Positions 1-8,026 of a DNA stretch of 64,000 nucleotides are shown in pieces (the stretch's first letter is position 1; each line of letters starts with the position of its first letter). Position numbers and translations under genes: made by a program. Source of the stretch: Seonamhaeicola sediminis. Its GTDB lineage: Bacteria > Bacteroidota > Bacteroidia > Flavobacteriales > Flavobacteriaceae. The DNA is taken from NCBI RefSeq assembly GCF_004358095.2, contig NZ_SMZJ02000002.1, forward strand, positions 1-64,000, in the 5' to 3' direction. Below the pieces are notes generated by a model. The model was given only the letters and a program-made list of their open reading frames with translations. It did not search any database and was not told the origin of the DNA.

Positions 1-46
1 ATATTTTTCGTAAAACTTCCAATATTCTTTTGTAATTTGCATTTAA

Positions 47-108
47 GTTGTTCATTATTAATGTTTTGTGGTTAAAACAATTTACTGATTATCAGTAAGA
101 TGAACAAC
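47..108. promoter_or_regulatory. Inverted repeats upstream of the PAS-LuxR gene, possible operator
   Basis: Positions 82-98 form a 17-base palindrome, TTACTGAT-T-ATCAGTAA, with perfect 8-base arms. A second pair, GTTGTTCAT (47-55) and ATGAACAAC (100-108), surrounds it but is not concentric. Both lie within 110 bases upstream of the regulator gene at 154. Symmetric sites in front of a regulator often mark autoregulation, but that is inference; no conserved promoter box was found here. Confidence 0.35.
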
Positions 109-153
109 TTTTTCTTTTTAAATCATAATGCACAACGGGTATCTTAATATATT

Positions 154-927
154 ATGAGCAAATCTGGTAATCATGTCCGCCAAGTCTGGAAAGAAAACAA
201 TACTATTACAAACCCTGCAATTGAAGAACTTTATTTAGACACCATTAATCAAGTTGCATCACTTTTTTCAATTGGGCAGTTTTATTACTACATTTTTAAC
301 TTTACTGATCTTCAAATGGAGTACGTACATGAAGGTATAAATAATGTATTAGGTCTAGAACAAAAGGATTATACTCTTGAAAAGCTATTTGAAGTAATTC
401 ACCCTGATGACCTAGCTAATTTGGCCGAAAAAGAAAAAATTGCAACCTCTTTTCTATATGAAACTATTAATCGTGATGAAATTTTAGACTATAAAGTTTC
501 CTATCTGATGAGATTAAAACATTTAGATGGAACTTACAAAACCATTCTTCATCAAGCTAAAACATTGACCTTGTCTCATGAAAAACAGGTGCAACAAGTA
601 ATTGGTATTCATACAGATGTTACGTTTTTAAACATTCCAATGAATGATAAAGTATCATTTATAAGTAATAACAGACCATGTTATTATGGTATCCAAGAAG
701 AAGGTGGATTTGCTATAAAAGAATATAATTACGCTTCCATTTTTACAAGACGTGAAATAGATGTAATTAAGCAAGTCTCCAGAGGACTTGATTCCAAAAC
801 TATTGCAAAAATTCTATACATTTCTCCTCATACAGTAAATACACATAAGAAGAACATCCTGAAAAAAACCAATTGTAAAAACACCGCGGAGCTTATGGTA
901 AAATGTTTTATGGAGGGAATTGTCTAA
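154..927 (+). CDS. PAS-domain LuxR-type transcriptional regulator
   Basis: A cytoplasmic DNA-binding regulator of 257 residues. Residues about 40-157 read as a PAS fold, including the HPDD turn near 83-86 and the closing GIHTDVT strand near 151. Residues about 197-250 are a LuxR/GerE helix-turn-helix, with FTRREIDVIKQ followed by the recognition-helix region SPHTVNTHKKNI. No receiver domain, transmembrane segment or kinase domain is present, so a ligand or protein sensed by the PAS domain presumably controls DNA binding. Similar PAS-LuxR proteins are common in Flavobacteriaceae, usually without known targets. It stands alone, with a palindrome just upstream that may be its own operator. The ligand and regulon are unknown. 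Confidence 0.85.
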   Translation: MSKSGNHVRQVWKENNTITNPAIEELYLDTINQVASLFSIGQFYYYIFNFTDLQMEYVHEGINNVLGLEQKDYTLEKLFEVIHPDDLANLAEKEKIATSFLYETINRDEILDYKVSYLMRLKHLDGTYKTILHQAKTLTLSHEKQVQQVIGIHTDVTFLNIPMNDKVSFISNNRPCYYGIQEEGGFAIKEYNYASIFTRREIDVIKQVSRGLDSKTIAKILYISPHTVNTHKKNILKKTNCKNTAELMVKCFMEGIV

Positions 928-1123
928 CCATTATTATAAAGTATTTACACACTTCAAATTGATTGTAATTTAGATATTACACAATTTTAAGATATCTCTC
1001 ATAAACAAAAAAGCTTCACAATTTTCTATTAAGAAAAAAGGAAAGCTTTCCATTGGAATACCAAATTACTTTGGTAAACTACATCACGCTTTTGGCGTGA
1101 ACAACACAACTTCTTTAAAGTGC

Positions 1124-1152
1124 CAAAAAAAGCCTTAAGAGTGTTAAGGCTT
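1124..1152 (-). terminator. Rho-independent terminator of tRNA-Asp
   Basis: Read on the minus strand, the arms AAGCCTTAA and TTAAGGCTT (1130-1138 and 1144-1152) form a 9-base-pair hairpin followed by a run of T, 14 bases past the 3' end of the tRNA. Confidence 0.8.
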
Positions 1153-1165
1153 TCAGCAATTCTTG

Positions 1166-1239
1166 CGGTCTGGACGGGACTCGAACCCGCGACCCCCTGC
1201 GTGACAGGCAGATATTCTAACCAACTGAACTACCAGACC
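1166..1239 (-). tRNA. tRNA-Asp (anticodon GTC)
   Basis: On the minus strand the sequence folds as a standard tRNA. The acceptor stem GGTCTGG pairs with CCAGACC, the D-loop contains AGTTGGTTAGA, the anticodon loop is CTGTCAC with anticodon GTC, and the T-arm contains GGTTCGAGTCC. The discriminator base is G, as required for aspartate tRNAs. The CCA end is not encoded and must be added after transcription. It has its own consensus promoter at 1258-1288 and its own terminator at 1124-1152, so it is a single-gene transcription unit. Confidence 0.97.
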
Positions 1240-1257
1240 GTTGCATGATTGCGGATG

Positions 1258-1288
1258 CAAATATACACGGCTTTTTTAATATGTCAAA
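1258..1288 (-). promoter_or_regulatory. Bacteroidota sigma-A promoter of tRNA-Asp
   Basis: On the minus strand TTTG (1285-1288) is followed after exactly 19 bases by TATATTTG (1258-1265), matching the Bacteroidota -33/-7 consensus. The tRNA begins 19 bases downstream. Confidence 0.85.
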
Positions 1289-1312
1289 TCTTTTTTCGCC
1301 TTTTTTAAACTT

Positions 1313-2242
1313 TTAAGCAAACTTTTGCCGCTCCACCATATAAGTGGTTAAAATATGGTTGAAACTATCATTTATATCGGCTTCTACATACTTAATTTTG
1401 TACTGCGCACATTTTAATTTTAGTGCTGAAAAATAGCCAGCTACCTTTTTATTATAATTTTCTTTAATGGTATCGGCGTATAAATTAATATATTCTCCTG
1501 TTTCAACATCAATAAAGCGTTTAGGAGTATTATCAAAATCAAAAGTATATTCTCTTTGTTTATCAAAAACATGAAATAAAATCACTTCATGCTTGTTGTA
1601 TTTTAAATGACGAAGTGCCTCAAAGAGTTTCACATCATCCGTTTTTGTCTGAAACATATCGGTAAACAAAAAAATCATGGAACGCCTATGAATCTTTTCT
1701 GCTATTTCATGTAAATAGGTGTAAGTTTCAGTTTGTTTATTTAAGGGTTTAGAAACAACTACATCACTTAGCTGATTCAACAACATTTGATGGTGGCGCT
1801 CACTCCCTTTTTCCTGTGCATAAAAATCATATTTGTCACTGTAAATACTTAACCCAACAGCATCTCGTTGTCGTTTTAGCATTTGCATTAAAGCTGCTGC
1901 TGCAAGAGCTGTAAAAGCTATTTTATTCAAGCTGCCAATAGAGAAATTGGTCATTTCCGGATAATGCATAGAGCTACTATTGTCAACAATAATGTGGCAG
2001 CGTAAATTGGTTTCATCATCGTATCGCTTCGTATACAACTTATCGGTTTTAGCATAGAGTTTCCAATCTATATGCCTTGTACTTTCCCCTCTGTTATAAA
2101 TTTTGTGTTCTGCAAATTCTGAAGAAAACCCATGAAACGGACTCTTATGCATACCAGCAATAAACCCTTCAACCACCTGTTTTGCAAGTAGTCCAAGGTT
2201 TTTAAACCCCTCGGCTTTATTGAGTTCCTGACGTAAGTCCAT
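1313..2242 (-). CDS. DUF58 domain protein (MoxR-associated vWA-like)
   Basis: A 309-residue cytoplasmic protein with the DUF58 signature STRHIDWKLYAKTD (residues 55-67). Next comes a von Willebrand A-like region whose metal-site motif DNSSS (87-91) has the DxSxS pattern. In Bacteroidota such proteins usually sit beside a MoxR-type AAA ATPase and BatA/BatB proteins and are thought to act in chaperone or envelope-stress complexes. No moxR or bat gene is next to it here, so its partners must be elsewhere. Its ATG lies only five bases from the edge of the small repeat element at 2248-2410, so the 5' leader is made of repeat DNA. The family assignment is firm; the role is not known. Confidence 0.88.
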   Translation of the reverse strand: MDLRQELNKAEGFKNLGLLAKQVVEGFIAGMHKSPFHGFSSEFAEHKIYNRGESTRHIDWKLYAKTDKLYTKRYDDETNLRCHIIVDNSSSMHYPEMTNFSIGSLNKIAFTALAAAALMQMLKRQRDAVGLSIYSDKYDFYAQEKGSERHHQMLLNQLSDVVVSKPLNKQTETYTYLHEIAEKIHRRSMIFLFTDMFQTKTDDVKLFEALRHLKYNKHEVILFHVFDKQREYTFDFDNTPKRFIDVETGEYINLYADTIKENYNKKVAGYFSALKLKCAQYKIKYVEADINDSFNHILTTYMVERQKFA

Positions 2243-2247
2243 AAGAT

Positions 2248-2410
2248 GCCCCTCCTAACCTCCCCAAAGGGGAGGAATCTCACTCTTATTCTATTAAAAA
2301 TAATAAAGAGTTTATCAAGTAATTTTTTTTTAAGTTTTATGATTATACTAATTACACCCAACCCAAAATATTAGGTATGAGTAAAAATTTCCCCTTTGGG
2401 GTTAAGGGGC
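2248..2410. repeat. MITE-like element with G/C-rich terminal inverted repeats
   Basis: The left end (2248-2275) and the reverse complement of the right end (2388-2410) share the pattern GCCCCT..TAACC..CCCCAAAGGGGA. Each end is itself a small hairpin: CTCCCC-AAA-GGGGAG at 2260-2274 and CCCC-TTT-GGGG at 2391-2401. The 112 bases between are A/T rich and non-coding. The left end abuts the DUF58 start codon. The right end contains the clpP stop codon (2402-2404). The form suggests a short non-autonomous repeat; no target-site duplication was evident. Confidence 0.6.
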
Positions 2411-2950
2411 TAATACCTTGTCTACAATACCATAAGTAACAGATTCATCAGCACCCATCCAATGATCTCTATTAAAATCTTTCATGACTTTCTCAAAGGT
2501 TTGTCCGCAATTATCGGCTAAAATCTGAGCGCTTAATTCTTTGGTAAGTATTATTTCTTTAGCTGTAATTTCAATATCACTCGCTTGTCCGCGTGTTCCT
2601 CCACTGGGTTGGTGAATCATTACTCTGGCATGTGGTTGAATAAAACGCTTTCCTTTGGTACCAGCAGATAAAATAATAGACCCCATTGAAGCTGCAAAAC
2701 CTGTACAAATGGTAGATACATCACTTTTTAAAGACTTTATACAATCGTAAATTGCAAATCCAGATGTTACGTAGCCTCCAGGGCTATTAATATATAAATG
2801 AATATCGGCCGTCTCTAAAGCATCTAAATACATTAATCTATCTACAACATGTTTAGCAGAGTTATCATCAACCTGCCCCCAAAGAAACACTTTACGGTCT
2901 TCTATTAACTTGGTATCTATGGCATCTTGAACTTTTCCTTTTTTGCTCAT
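2402..2950 (-). CDS. clpP: ATP-dependent Clp protease proteolytic subunit
   Basis: A serine peptidase of 182 residues that forms the ClpP barrel and degrades proteins delivered by ClpX or ClpA-type unfoldases. The catalytic triad is visible as Ser88 (GFAASMGS), His113 (MIHQPSGG) and Asp162 (NRDHW). All three sit nine residues earlier than in the E. coli enzyme, so this copy lacks the usual N-terminal propeptide. INSPGG near residues 54-59 is the oxyanion-strand motif. No clpX follows, and the window's trigger factor gene (62288) is far away, so this may be the second, stand-alone ClpP paralogue seen in flavobacteria. The last codon and stop lie inside a repeat element. A terminator separates it from thioredoxin upstream. 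Confidence 0.93.
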   Translation of the reverse strand: MSKKGKVQDAIDTKLIEDRKVFLWGQVDDNSAKHVVDRLMYLDALETADIHLYINSPGGYVTSGFAIYDCIKSLKSDVSTICTGFAASMGSIILSAGTKGKRFIQPHARVMIHQPSGGTRGQASDIEITAKEIILTKELSAQILADNCGQTFEKVMKDFNRDHWMGADESVTYGIVDKVLAP

Positions 2951-2984
2951 ATGAAAATTTTATTTTTTATAAATTTCATCTAAA

Positions 2985-3016
2985 ATAAAAAAAGGTTTGC
3001 CATTACAGCAAACCTT
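2985..3016 (-). terminator. Terminator downstream of thioredoxin
   Basis: On the minus strand AAGGTTTGC and GCAAACCTT (3008-3016 and 2992-3000) form a 9-base-pair stem followed by a T run at 2985-2992. It ends the thioredoxin transcript before clpP. Confidence 0.85.
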
Positions 3017-3040
3017 CTTCATTTTCTTTATACTAATATC

Positions 3041-3358
3041 TTATAATAGCGACTCTATGGCTTCAGTGTAAGAGTTTTTAGGTGCAACACCTACTTTTCT
3101 ATCTACTACCTCTCCATTTTTGAATACCAATACCGTAGGAATATTGCGCACACCATACTTAGCCGCAAACTCTTGGTTGTTATCTACATCTACCTTTCCA
3201 ACAACAGCTTTACCTTCATATTCACCACTAATTTCTTCAATAATAGGTCCTACCATTCTACATGGCCCACACCAAGCAGCCCAAAAGTCTACCAATACTG
3301 GTTTATCGCTTTTTAATACAGTTTCTTCAAACGTTGCATCTGTTATTTCTAATGCCAT
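3041..3358 (-). CDS. trxA: Thioredoxin
   Basis: A 105-residue cytoplasmic disulfide reductase of ordinary length. The active site WCGPC places the redox cysteines at 30 and 33, preceded by VDFWAAW. The cis-proline region RNIPTVLVF near residue 75 is also present. It supplies electrons to ribonucleotide reductase, peroxiredoxins and methionine sulfoxide reductases. It is a single-gene unit with a strong terminator after it. A possible -7 box (TAATTTTG on the minus strand, 3397-3404) lies about 40 bases upstream, without a well-spaced -33 element. Confidence 0.97.
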   Translation of the reverse strand: MALEITDATFEETVLKSDKPVLVDFWAAWCGPCRMVGPIIEEISGEYEGKAVVGKVDVDNNQEFAAKYGVRNIPTVLVFKNGEVVDRKVGVAPKNSYTEAIESLL

Positions 3359-3514
3359 AATATATCTTGTTTATTTTCTTAAAATATTTTCTAACACAAA
3401 ATTAGTCAAAAAAAACACGAATACTTACAAACTAACAATTTGTTTTACTTATAACGTCATTATCTAGTCTTATTAGTAAAATCTAGTTTAGTAATTCACT
3501 AGAATAATTTTAAA

Positions 3515-3625
3515 GGGCGCACCCACTTTGTGGTCGGGCTATCGCAAGTCGCTTTTTATATGGTCTGTTATTATCCTAAAAAATGAATATAAAAGAGCTC
3601 CAACAAATGCTCTATCCCTTGCGCA
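3515..3625. repeat. Diverged copy of a flavobacterial intergenic repeat
   Basis: The stretch starts GGGCGCACCC, continues with GTGGTCGGGCTATC and ends TCTATCCCTTGCGCA. From memory this resembles a dispersed repeat of flavobacterial genomes that starts GGGCGT, contains GTCGGGCTATCC and ends CTATCCCTAACGC. No open reading frame crosses it. It fills the gap between the thioredoxin promoter region and the 3' end of dnaE. Only one copy was noticed in this window. Confidence 0.45.
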
Positions 3626-3643
3626 TCTACAATTACAAAGACC

Positions 3644-6600
3644 TTAATTTAATTTATAGTGAACATGTTGTGCCTCTAATTCATTTAATAATTCTTGGCA
3701 TACTTTCACTTTTTGATTTCTACTAGGCATATTTAGTTTGAGTTTCTCTTTGGTATCATAAACAACAAAATTCAACGACTGGTTTCCAGGATGCATTTTT
3801 AACAAATCTTGAAGCTGTAGAATTTTATCTTCTTTAATATCATGAATATCTAATTGTACCGATAATTTTTTGGCATATTGCTCCATAACATCGTGTAACA
3901 ACTGAAAGCTGTTAAATTGTAATCTTGGTTCTCCCTTTTTACCAGTATCTTTATTAATCCAACCTTCTCGAACAAATGTTTTTACAAACACAAAATTGTT
4001 AATCATTAAAAAGTGTCTAAACTTCAAATACTCTTCACCAAAAATTCTGAATTCAAAACTATCGGTATAATCTTCAACAGTAAACAAAGCCCATCCTTTT
4101 CCTTGCTTACTAACCCTGTGCTGAACATCGGTTACTACACCGCCAAACACAAGTTCTCGGTTTACATAAGGCTCTAAGTTAGAGAACATCCCTAAGTTAG
4201 CATTACAAAAGGTATTCATCTCGGTTTTAAAATCGTCTAAAGGATGCCCAGAAATATAAATGCCCACAACTTCTTTTTCTTTAGCAAGTTTTTCCATGGT
4301 ACCCCACTCTTCACAAGGCGGAACAGTAGGTTCAGCTATTTGAACTTCGCTTGATTCTCCAAATAAACTCACCTGCGCAGAGTTTTCATTCTCTTTATGT
4401 TTTTGGGCATATTTTATCACCATTTCTAAAAAAGTTAACCCATTGTCTTGATGAAAATATTGAGCCCTATGAGACTCTTTAAAACAATCAAAACCCCCAG
4501 CCAAAGCCAAATTTTCAAAAGCTTTTTTGTTGGCTGCTCTCAAATCAATTCGTTTAGCCAAATCAAAAATAGACTTAAAATGGCCATCTTTCTTTCGGTT
4601 GTCTACAATGGTCATGACTGCACCATGACCAACACCTTTTATAGCCCCCATTCCAAAACGTACAGCACCATCTTTGTTTACAGAAAACTTGTAGTAACTC
4701 TCATTTACATCAGGCCCTAAAACGTCCAACTTCATGCGTTTACATTCTTCCATAAAGAACGTTACCTGCTTGATATCATTCATGTTATTAGAAAGCACTG
4801 CTGCCATATATTCTGCTGGATAATGTGCTTTTAAATAAGCTGTTTGGTAGGCTATCCAAGCATAACACGTAGAATGCGATTTGTTGAATGCATAACTTGC
4901 AAAGGCTTCCCAGTCTTTCCAGACTTTTTCTAAAACTTTGTCATCATGACCATTGGCACTGGCTTGCTCAATAAATTTAGGCTTCATTTTAGCCAAAACA
5001 GCTATTTGCTTTTTACCCATGGCCTTTCTTAGTACATCGGCTTCACCTTTAGTAAAGTCAGCTAACTTTTGAGATAACAACATTACCTGCTCTTGATACA
5101 CAGTAATACCATAAGTTTCCTTAAGATACTCTTCCATGGCTGGTAAATCATACTCAATATCCTCTTCACCGTGTTTGCGCCTTACAAAACTAGGAATGTA
5201 TTCCATGGGGCCCGGTCTATACAGGGCATTCATAGCAATTAAGTCTTCAAAAACCGTTGGTTTTAAATCTCTGAGGTGTTTTTGCATTCCGGGAGATTCG
5301 TATTGGAACACACCTACCGTTTCTCCTCTCTGGAATAAGGCATACGTTTCTTCATCATCCAACGGAAAGCTTTCGGGGTCTAATTGAATGCCGTGCTTCG
5401 CTTTTACAATTTTAACGGTATCCTTTATGAGGGTAAGCGTTTTTAACCCTAAGAAATCCATTTTTAAAAGTCCGGCAGATTCTACCACCGAGTTATCAAA
5501 CTGCGTTACATATAATTCAGAATCTTTGGCTACAGAAACTGGAACAAATTTGGTAATATCATCAGGTGTGATAATAACGCCACAAGCATGAATACCTGTG
5601 TTTCTAACAGAACCTTCAAGTGTTCTGGCTGTATTAACTGTTTCTGCTTCTAGGTCATCACCTTCTGAAATATTCAATAGCTGATTCACCTTTTCCAGTT
5701 CTTCTGCCCTAAACTTACTAGCCAAGGCTTTTTCATCTAAACCAAAAATCTTATTTAGTTTAGACATGTTAGGAATGAGTTTCGCAATCCTATCAGCATC
5801 AAAAAGTGGCAAATCAAGTACACGTGCTGTATCTCTAATAGAAGACTTTGCCGCCATGGTTCCATAGGTGATAATTTGGGCTACTTGATTGGCACCATAC
5901 TTTTCTATTACGTAGTCCATAACTCGACTTCTACCTTCATCATCAAAATCGATATCGATATCGGGCATACTCACACGATCAGGATTTAAGAAACGCTCAA
6001 AAAGAAGATCGTACTTCATGGGGTCTATGTTAGTAATCCACAGACAGTAAGCCACCACAGATCCTGCAGCCGAACCACGCCCTGGACCAACAGACACGTC
6101 CATATTTCTAGCTTCACGAATAAAGTCTTCTACTATCAAGAAATACCCTGGATACCCTGTGTTTTCAATAACATTAAGCTCAAAATCTAAGCGCTCAGTT
6201 ATCTCTTGGGTTAATGGTTCTCCGTAACGTTTTTTGGCGCCTTCATAAGTTAAATGCCGTAAATAAGCGTTCTCACCCCGCTTACCACCATCAACCATAT
6301 CATCCTCATGTTTGAACTCATCAGGAATATCAAAAGCTGGTAATAACACATCACGTGCTAACTGGAAGACTTCTATTTTTCCAACTATTTCCTGCGTATT
6401 TAAAATGGCCTCAGGCAAATCTTTAAAGAGTTCTTTCATCTCTTCTGAAGACTTAAAATAGTACTCCTGATTTGGTAACCCATAGCGGTAACCACGACCA
6501 CGACCAATGGGAGTTGCTTGTTTTTCACCATCTTTTACACACAATAAAATATCGTGAGCATTGGCATCATCCTGATTTTGATAGTAGGTGTTATTGGTAG

Positions 6601-8026
6601 CCACCAACTTAACATCATGCTTCCTAGCCAGCTTTATTAAAGTGTCATTAACACGATTTTCATCCTCTTGGTTATGCCGCATAAGCTCTACATACAAATC
6701 ATTACCAAATTCATTCTTCCACCACACAAGAGCTTCTTCAGCTTGATTTTCACCTATATTCAAAACCTTACTGGGAACTTCGCCATAGAGATTTCCCGTT
6801 AAAACAATAAGATCTTCTTTATACTGTTGAATTAGTTTTTTATCAACACGCGGCACATAATAAAATCCATCTACAAACGCATGAGACGATAATTTAGCTA
6901 AATTATGATAGCCATTTTTGTTTTTTGCTAACAACACTATTTGATAACCATTATCTTTTCTGGTCTTATCTTGATGGTTCTCACAAACAAAAAACTCACA
7001 ACCTATAATTGGTTTAATAAGCTGCTTTTTGGAAGTTTCTCCCTGCGCTTCAGCTTCGGCTATAGCAGATTTTATGCTTTTATTCTGATTATTAACCGCA
7101 TTGATAAAATGAAAAGCACCCATCATATTACCATGATCTGTAAGAGCTACAGCTGGCATATTATGAGAGGCTGCAGCAGCTACCACATCAGAAATACTCA
7201 TGGTAGATTGTAATACTGAAAACTGCGAATGGTTGTGCAGATGTGCAAATTGAACATTACTTAAATCAATATCTTTAGCAACATCATCAAGTATGGTTTC
7301 CAACGGCTCTAACGCTTGAAGCCGTTTTCGAATCTTTTTACTCTCCTGTTTTAAGTTGATGTGCTTTAAGCCTATTAACTGAATGGGGGCAGGATTAGCT
7401 TTAGAAAAATCTTCGAAGTAATCTACATCAACATCCAGTTCCTCTTTGGTGTACTCACCTAGTCTAACCAATTCTAAAAAACAACGGGTTGTAGCCTCTA
7501 CATCGGCAGTAGCGTTGTGTGCTTCGGCAAATGGTTCATTAAATAAATGCTCGTGAAGCTCGGTTAGGGTTGGCAATTTAAAACGACCACCGCGACCACC
7601 TGGGATTTGACATAAATTAGCAGTATGTTCTGTACAAGTATCCAAAACAGGTAATTCCTGCAATGGGTTTGCTATATCTTCACGAACAAACTCAGCACCC
7701 ATAATATTTAAATCGAACTTAACGTTCTGACCTACAATAAATTTAGACTTTTCTAAAACAGCATTAAACTTTTCTAAAACCTCATTTAATGGTACGCCTT
7801 GTTCTTGAGCCAACTCGGTAGAGATACCATGTATTTTTTCGGCATCATACGGAATATTAAACCCCTCTGGTTGTATTAAAAAATCCTGGTGTTCTAAACA
7901 ATTCCCCATACTATCGTGAAGTTGCCAAGCAATTTGAATACACCGGGGCCAATTATCAACATCGGTTATTGGGGCATCCCAGCGCTTTGGTAATCCGGTA
8001 GTTTCGGTATCGAAGATTAAGTACAT
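3644..8026 (-). CDS. dnaE: DNA polymerase III alpha with fused proofreading exonuclease
   Basis: The replicative polymerase, 1460 residues, against about 1160 in E. coli. The extra N-terminus is a DnaQ-type 3'-5' exonuclease. Its DEDDh residues are visible as Asp6 and Glu8 (FDTETTG), Asp105 (KFDLN), His170 and Asp175 (HNATAD). A PHP domain follows from about residue 260, with HNH at 263-265 and TDHG at 296-299. The polymerase palm carries PDIDIDF at 688-694. An OB-fold region lies near the C-terminus (ELVFGGVVTDV). The exonuclease-DnaE fusion seems common in Flavobacteriia, so it is a lineage trait rather than a recent event. The gene stands alone, with no clear terminator or promoter seen. 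Confidence 0.95.
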   Translation of the reverse strand: MYLIFDTETTGLPKRWDAPITDVDNWPRCIQIAWQLHDSMGNCLEHQDFLIQPEGFNIPYDAEKIHGISTELAQEQGVPLNEVLEKFNAVLEKSKFIVGQNVKFDLNIMGAEFVREDIANPLQELPVLDTCTEHTANLCQIPGGRGGRFKLPTLTELHEHLFNEPFAEAHNATADVEATTRCFLELVRLGEYTKEELDVDVDYFEDFSKANPAPIQLIGLKHINLKQESKKIRKRLQALEPLETILDDVAKDIDLSNVQFAHLHNHSQFSVLQSTMSISDVVAAAASHNMPAVALTDHGNMMGAFHFINAVNNQNKSIKSAIAEAEAQGETSKKQLIKPIIGCEFFVCENHQDKTRKDNGYQIVLLAKNKNGYHNLAKLSSHAFVDGFYYVPRVDKKLIQQYKEDLIVLTGNLYGEVPSKVLNIGENQAEEALVWWKNEFGNDLYVELMRHNQEDENRVNDTLIKLARKHDVKLVATNNTYYQNQDDANAHDILLCVKDGEKQATPIGRGRGYRYGLPNQEYYFKSSEEMKELFKDLPEAILNTQEIVGKIEVFQLARDVLLPAFDIPDEFKHEDDMVDGGKRGENAYLRHLTYEGAKKRYGEPLTQEITERLDFELNVIENTGYPGYFLIVEDFIREARNMDVSVGPGRGSAAGSVVAYCLWITNIDPMKYDLLFERFLNPDRVSMPDIDIDFDDEGRSRVMDYVIEKYGANQVAQIITYGTMAAKSSIRDTARVLDLPLFDADRIAKLIPNMSKLNKIFGLDEKALASKFRAEELEKVNQLLNISEGDDLEAETVNTARTLEGSVRNTGIHACGVIITPDDITKFVPVSVAKDSELYVTQFDNSVVESAGLLKMDFLGLKTLTLIKDTVKIVKAKHGIQLDPESFPLDDEETYALFQRGETVGVFQYESPGMQKHLRDLKPTVFEDLIAMNALYRPGPMEYIPSFVRRKHGEEDIEYDLPAMEEYLKETYGITVYQEQVMLLSQKLADFTKGEADVLRKAMGKKQIAVLAKMKPKFIEQASANGHDDKVLEKVWKDWEAFASYAFNKSHSTCYAWIAYQTAYLKAHYPAEYMAAVLSNNMNDIKQVTFFMEECKRMKLDVLGPDVNESYYKFSVNKDGAVRFGMGAIKGVGHGAVMTIVDNRKKDGHFKSIFDLAKRIDLRAANKKAFENLALAGGFDCFKESHRAQYFHQDNGLTFLEMVIKYAQKHKENENSAQVSLFGESSEVQIAEPTVPPCEEWGTMEKLAKEKEVVGIYISGHPLDDFKTEMNTFCNANLGMFSNLEPYVNRELVFGGVVTDVQHRVSKQGKGWALFTVEDYTDSFEFRIFGEEYLKFRHFLMINNFVFVKTFVREGWINKDTGKKGEPRLQFNSFQLLHDVMEQYAKKLSVQLDIHDIKEDKILQLQDLLKMHPGNQSLNFVVYDTKEKLKLNMPSRNQKVKVCQELLNELEAQHVHYKLN

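Noticed and set aside
1040-1100. Small palindromes GGAAAGCTTTCC and TCACGC..GCGTGA after the PAS-LuxR gene
   Set aside because: Stems are short and lack T runs; they could be weak terminator parts but nothing firm supports this.
2068-2361. 97-codon frame on the minus strand over the DUF58 start
   Set aside because: It overlaps the DUF58 gene in another frame and runs through the repeat element; the product has no recognisable feature.
3120-3467. 115-codon frame antisense to thioredoxin
   Set aside because: It mirrors the conserved thioredoxin gene and has no independent support.
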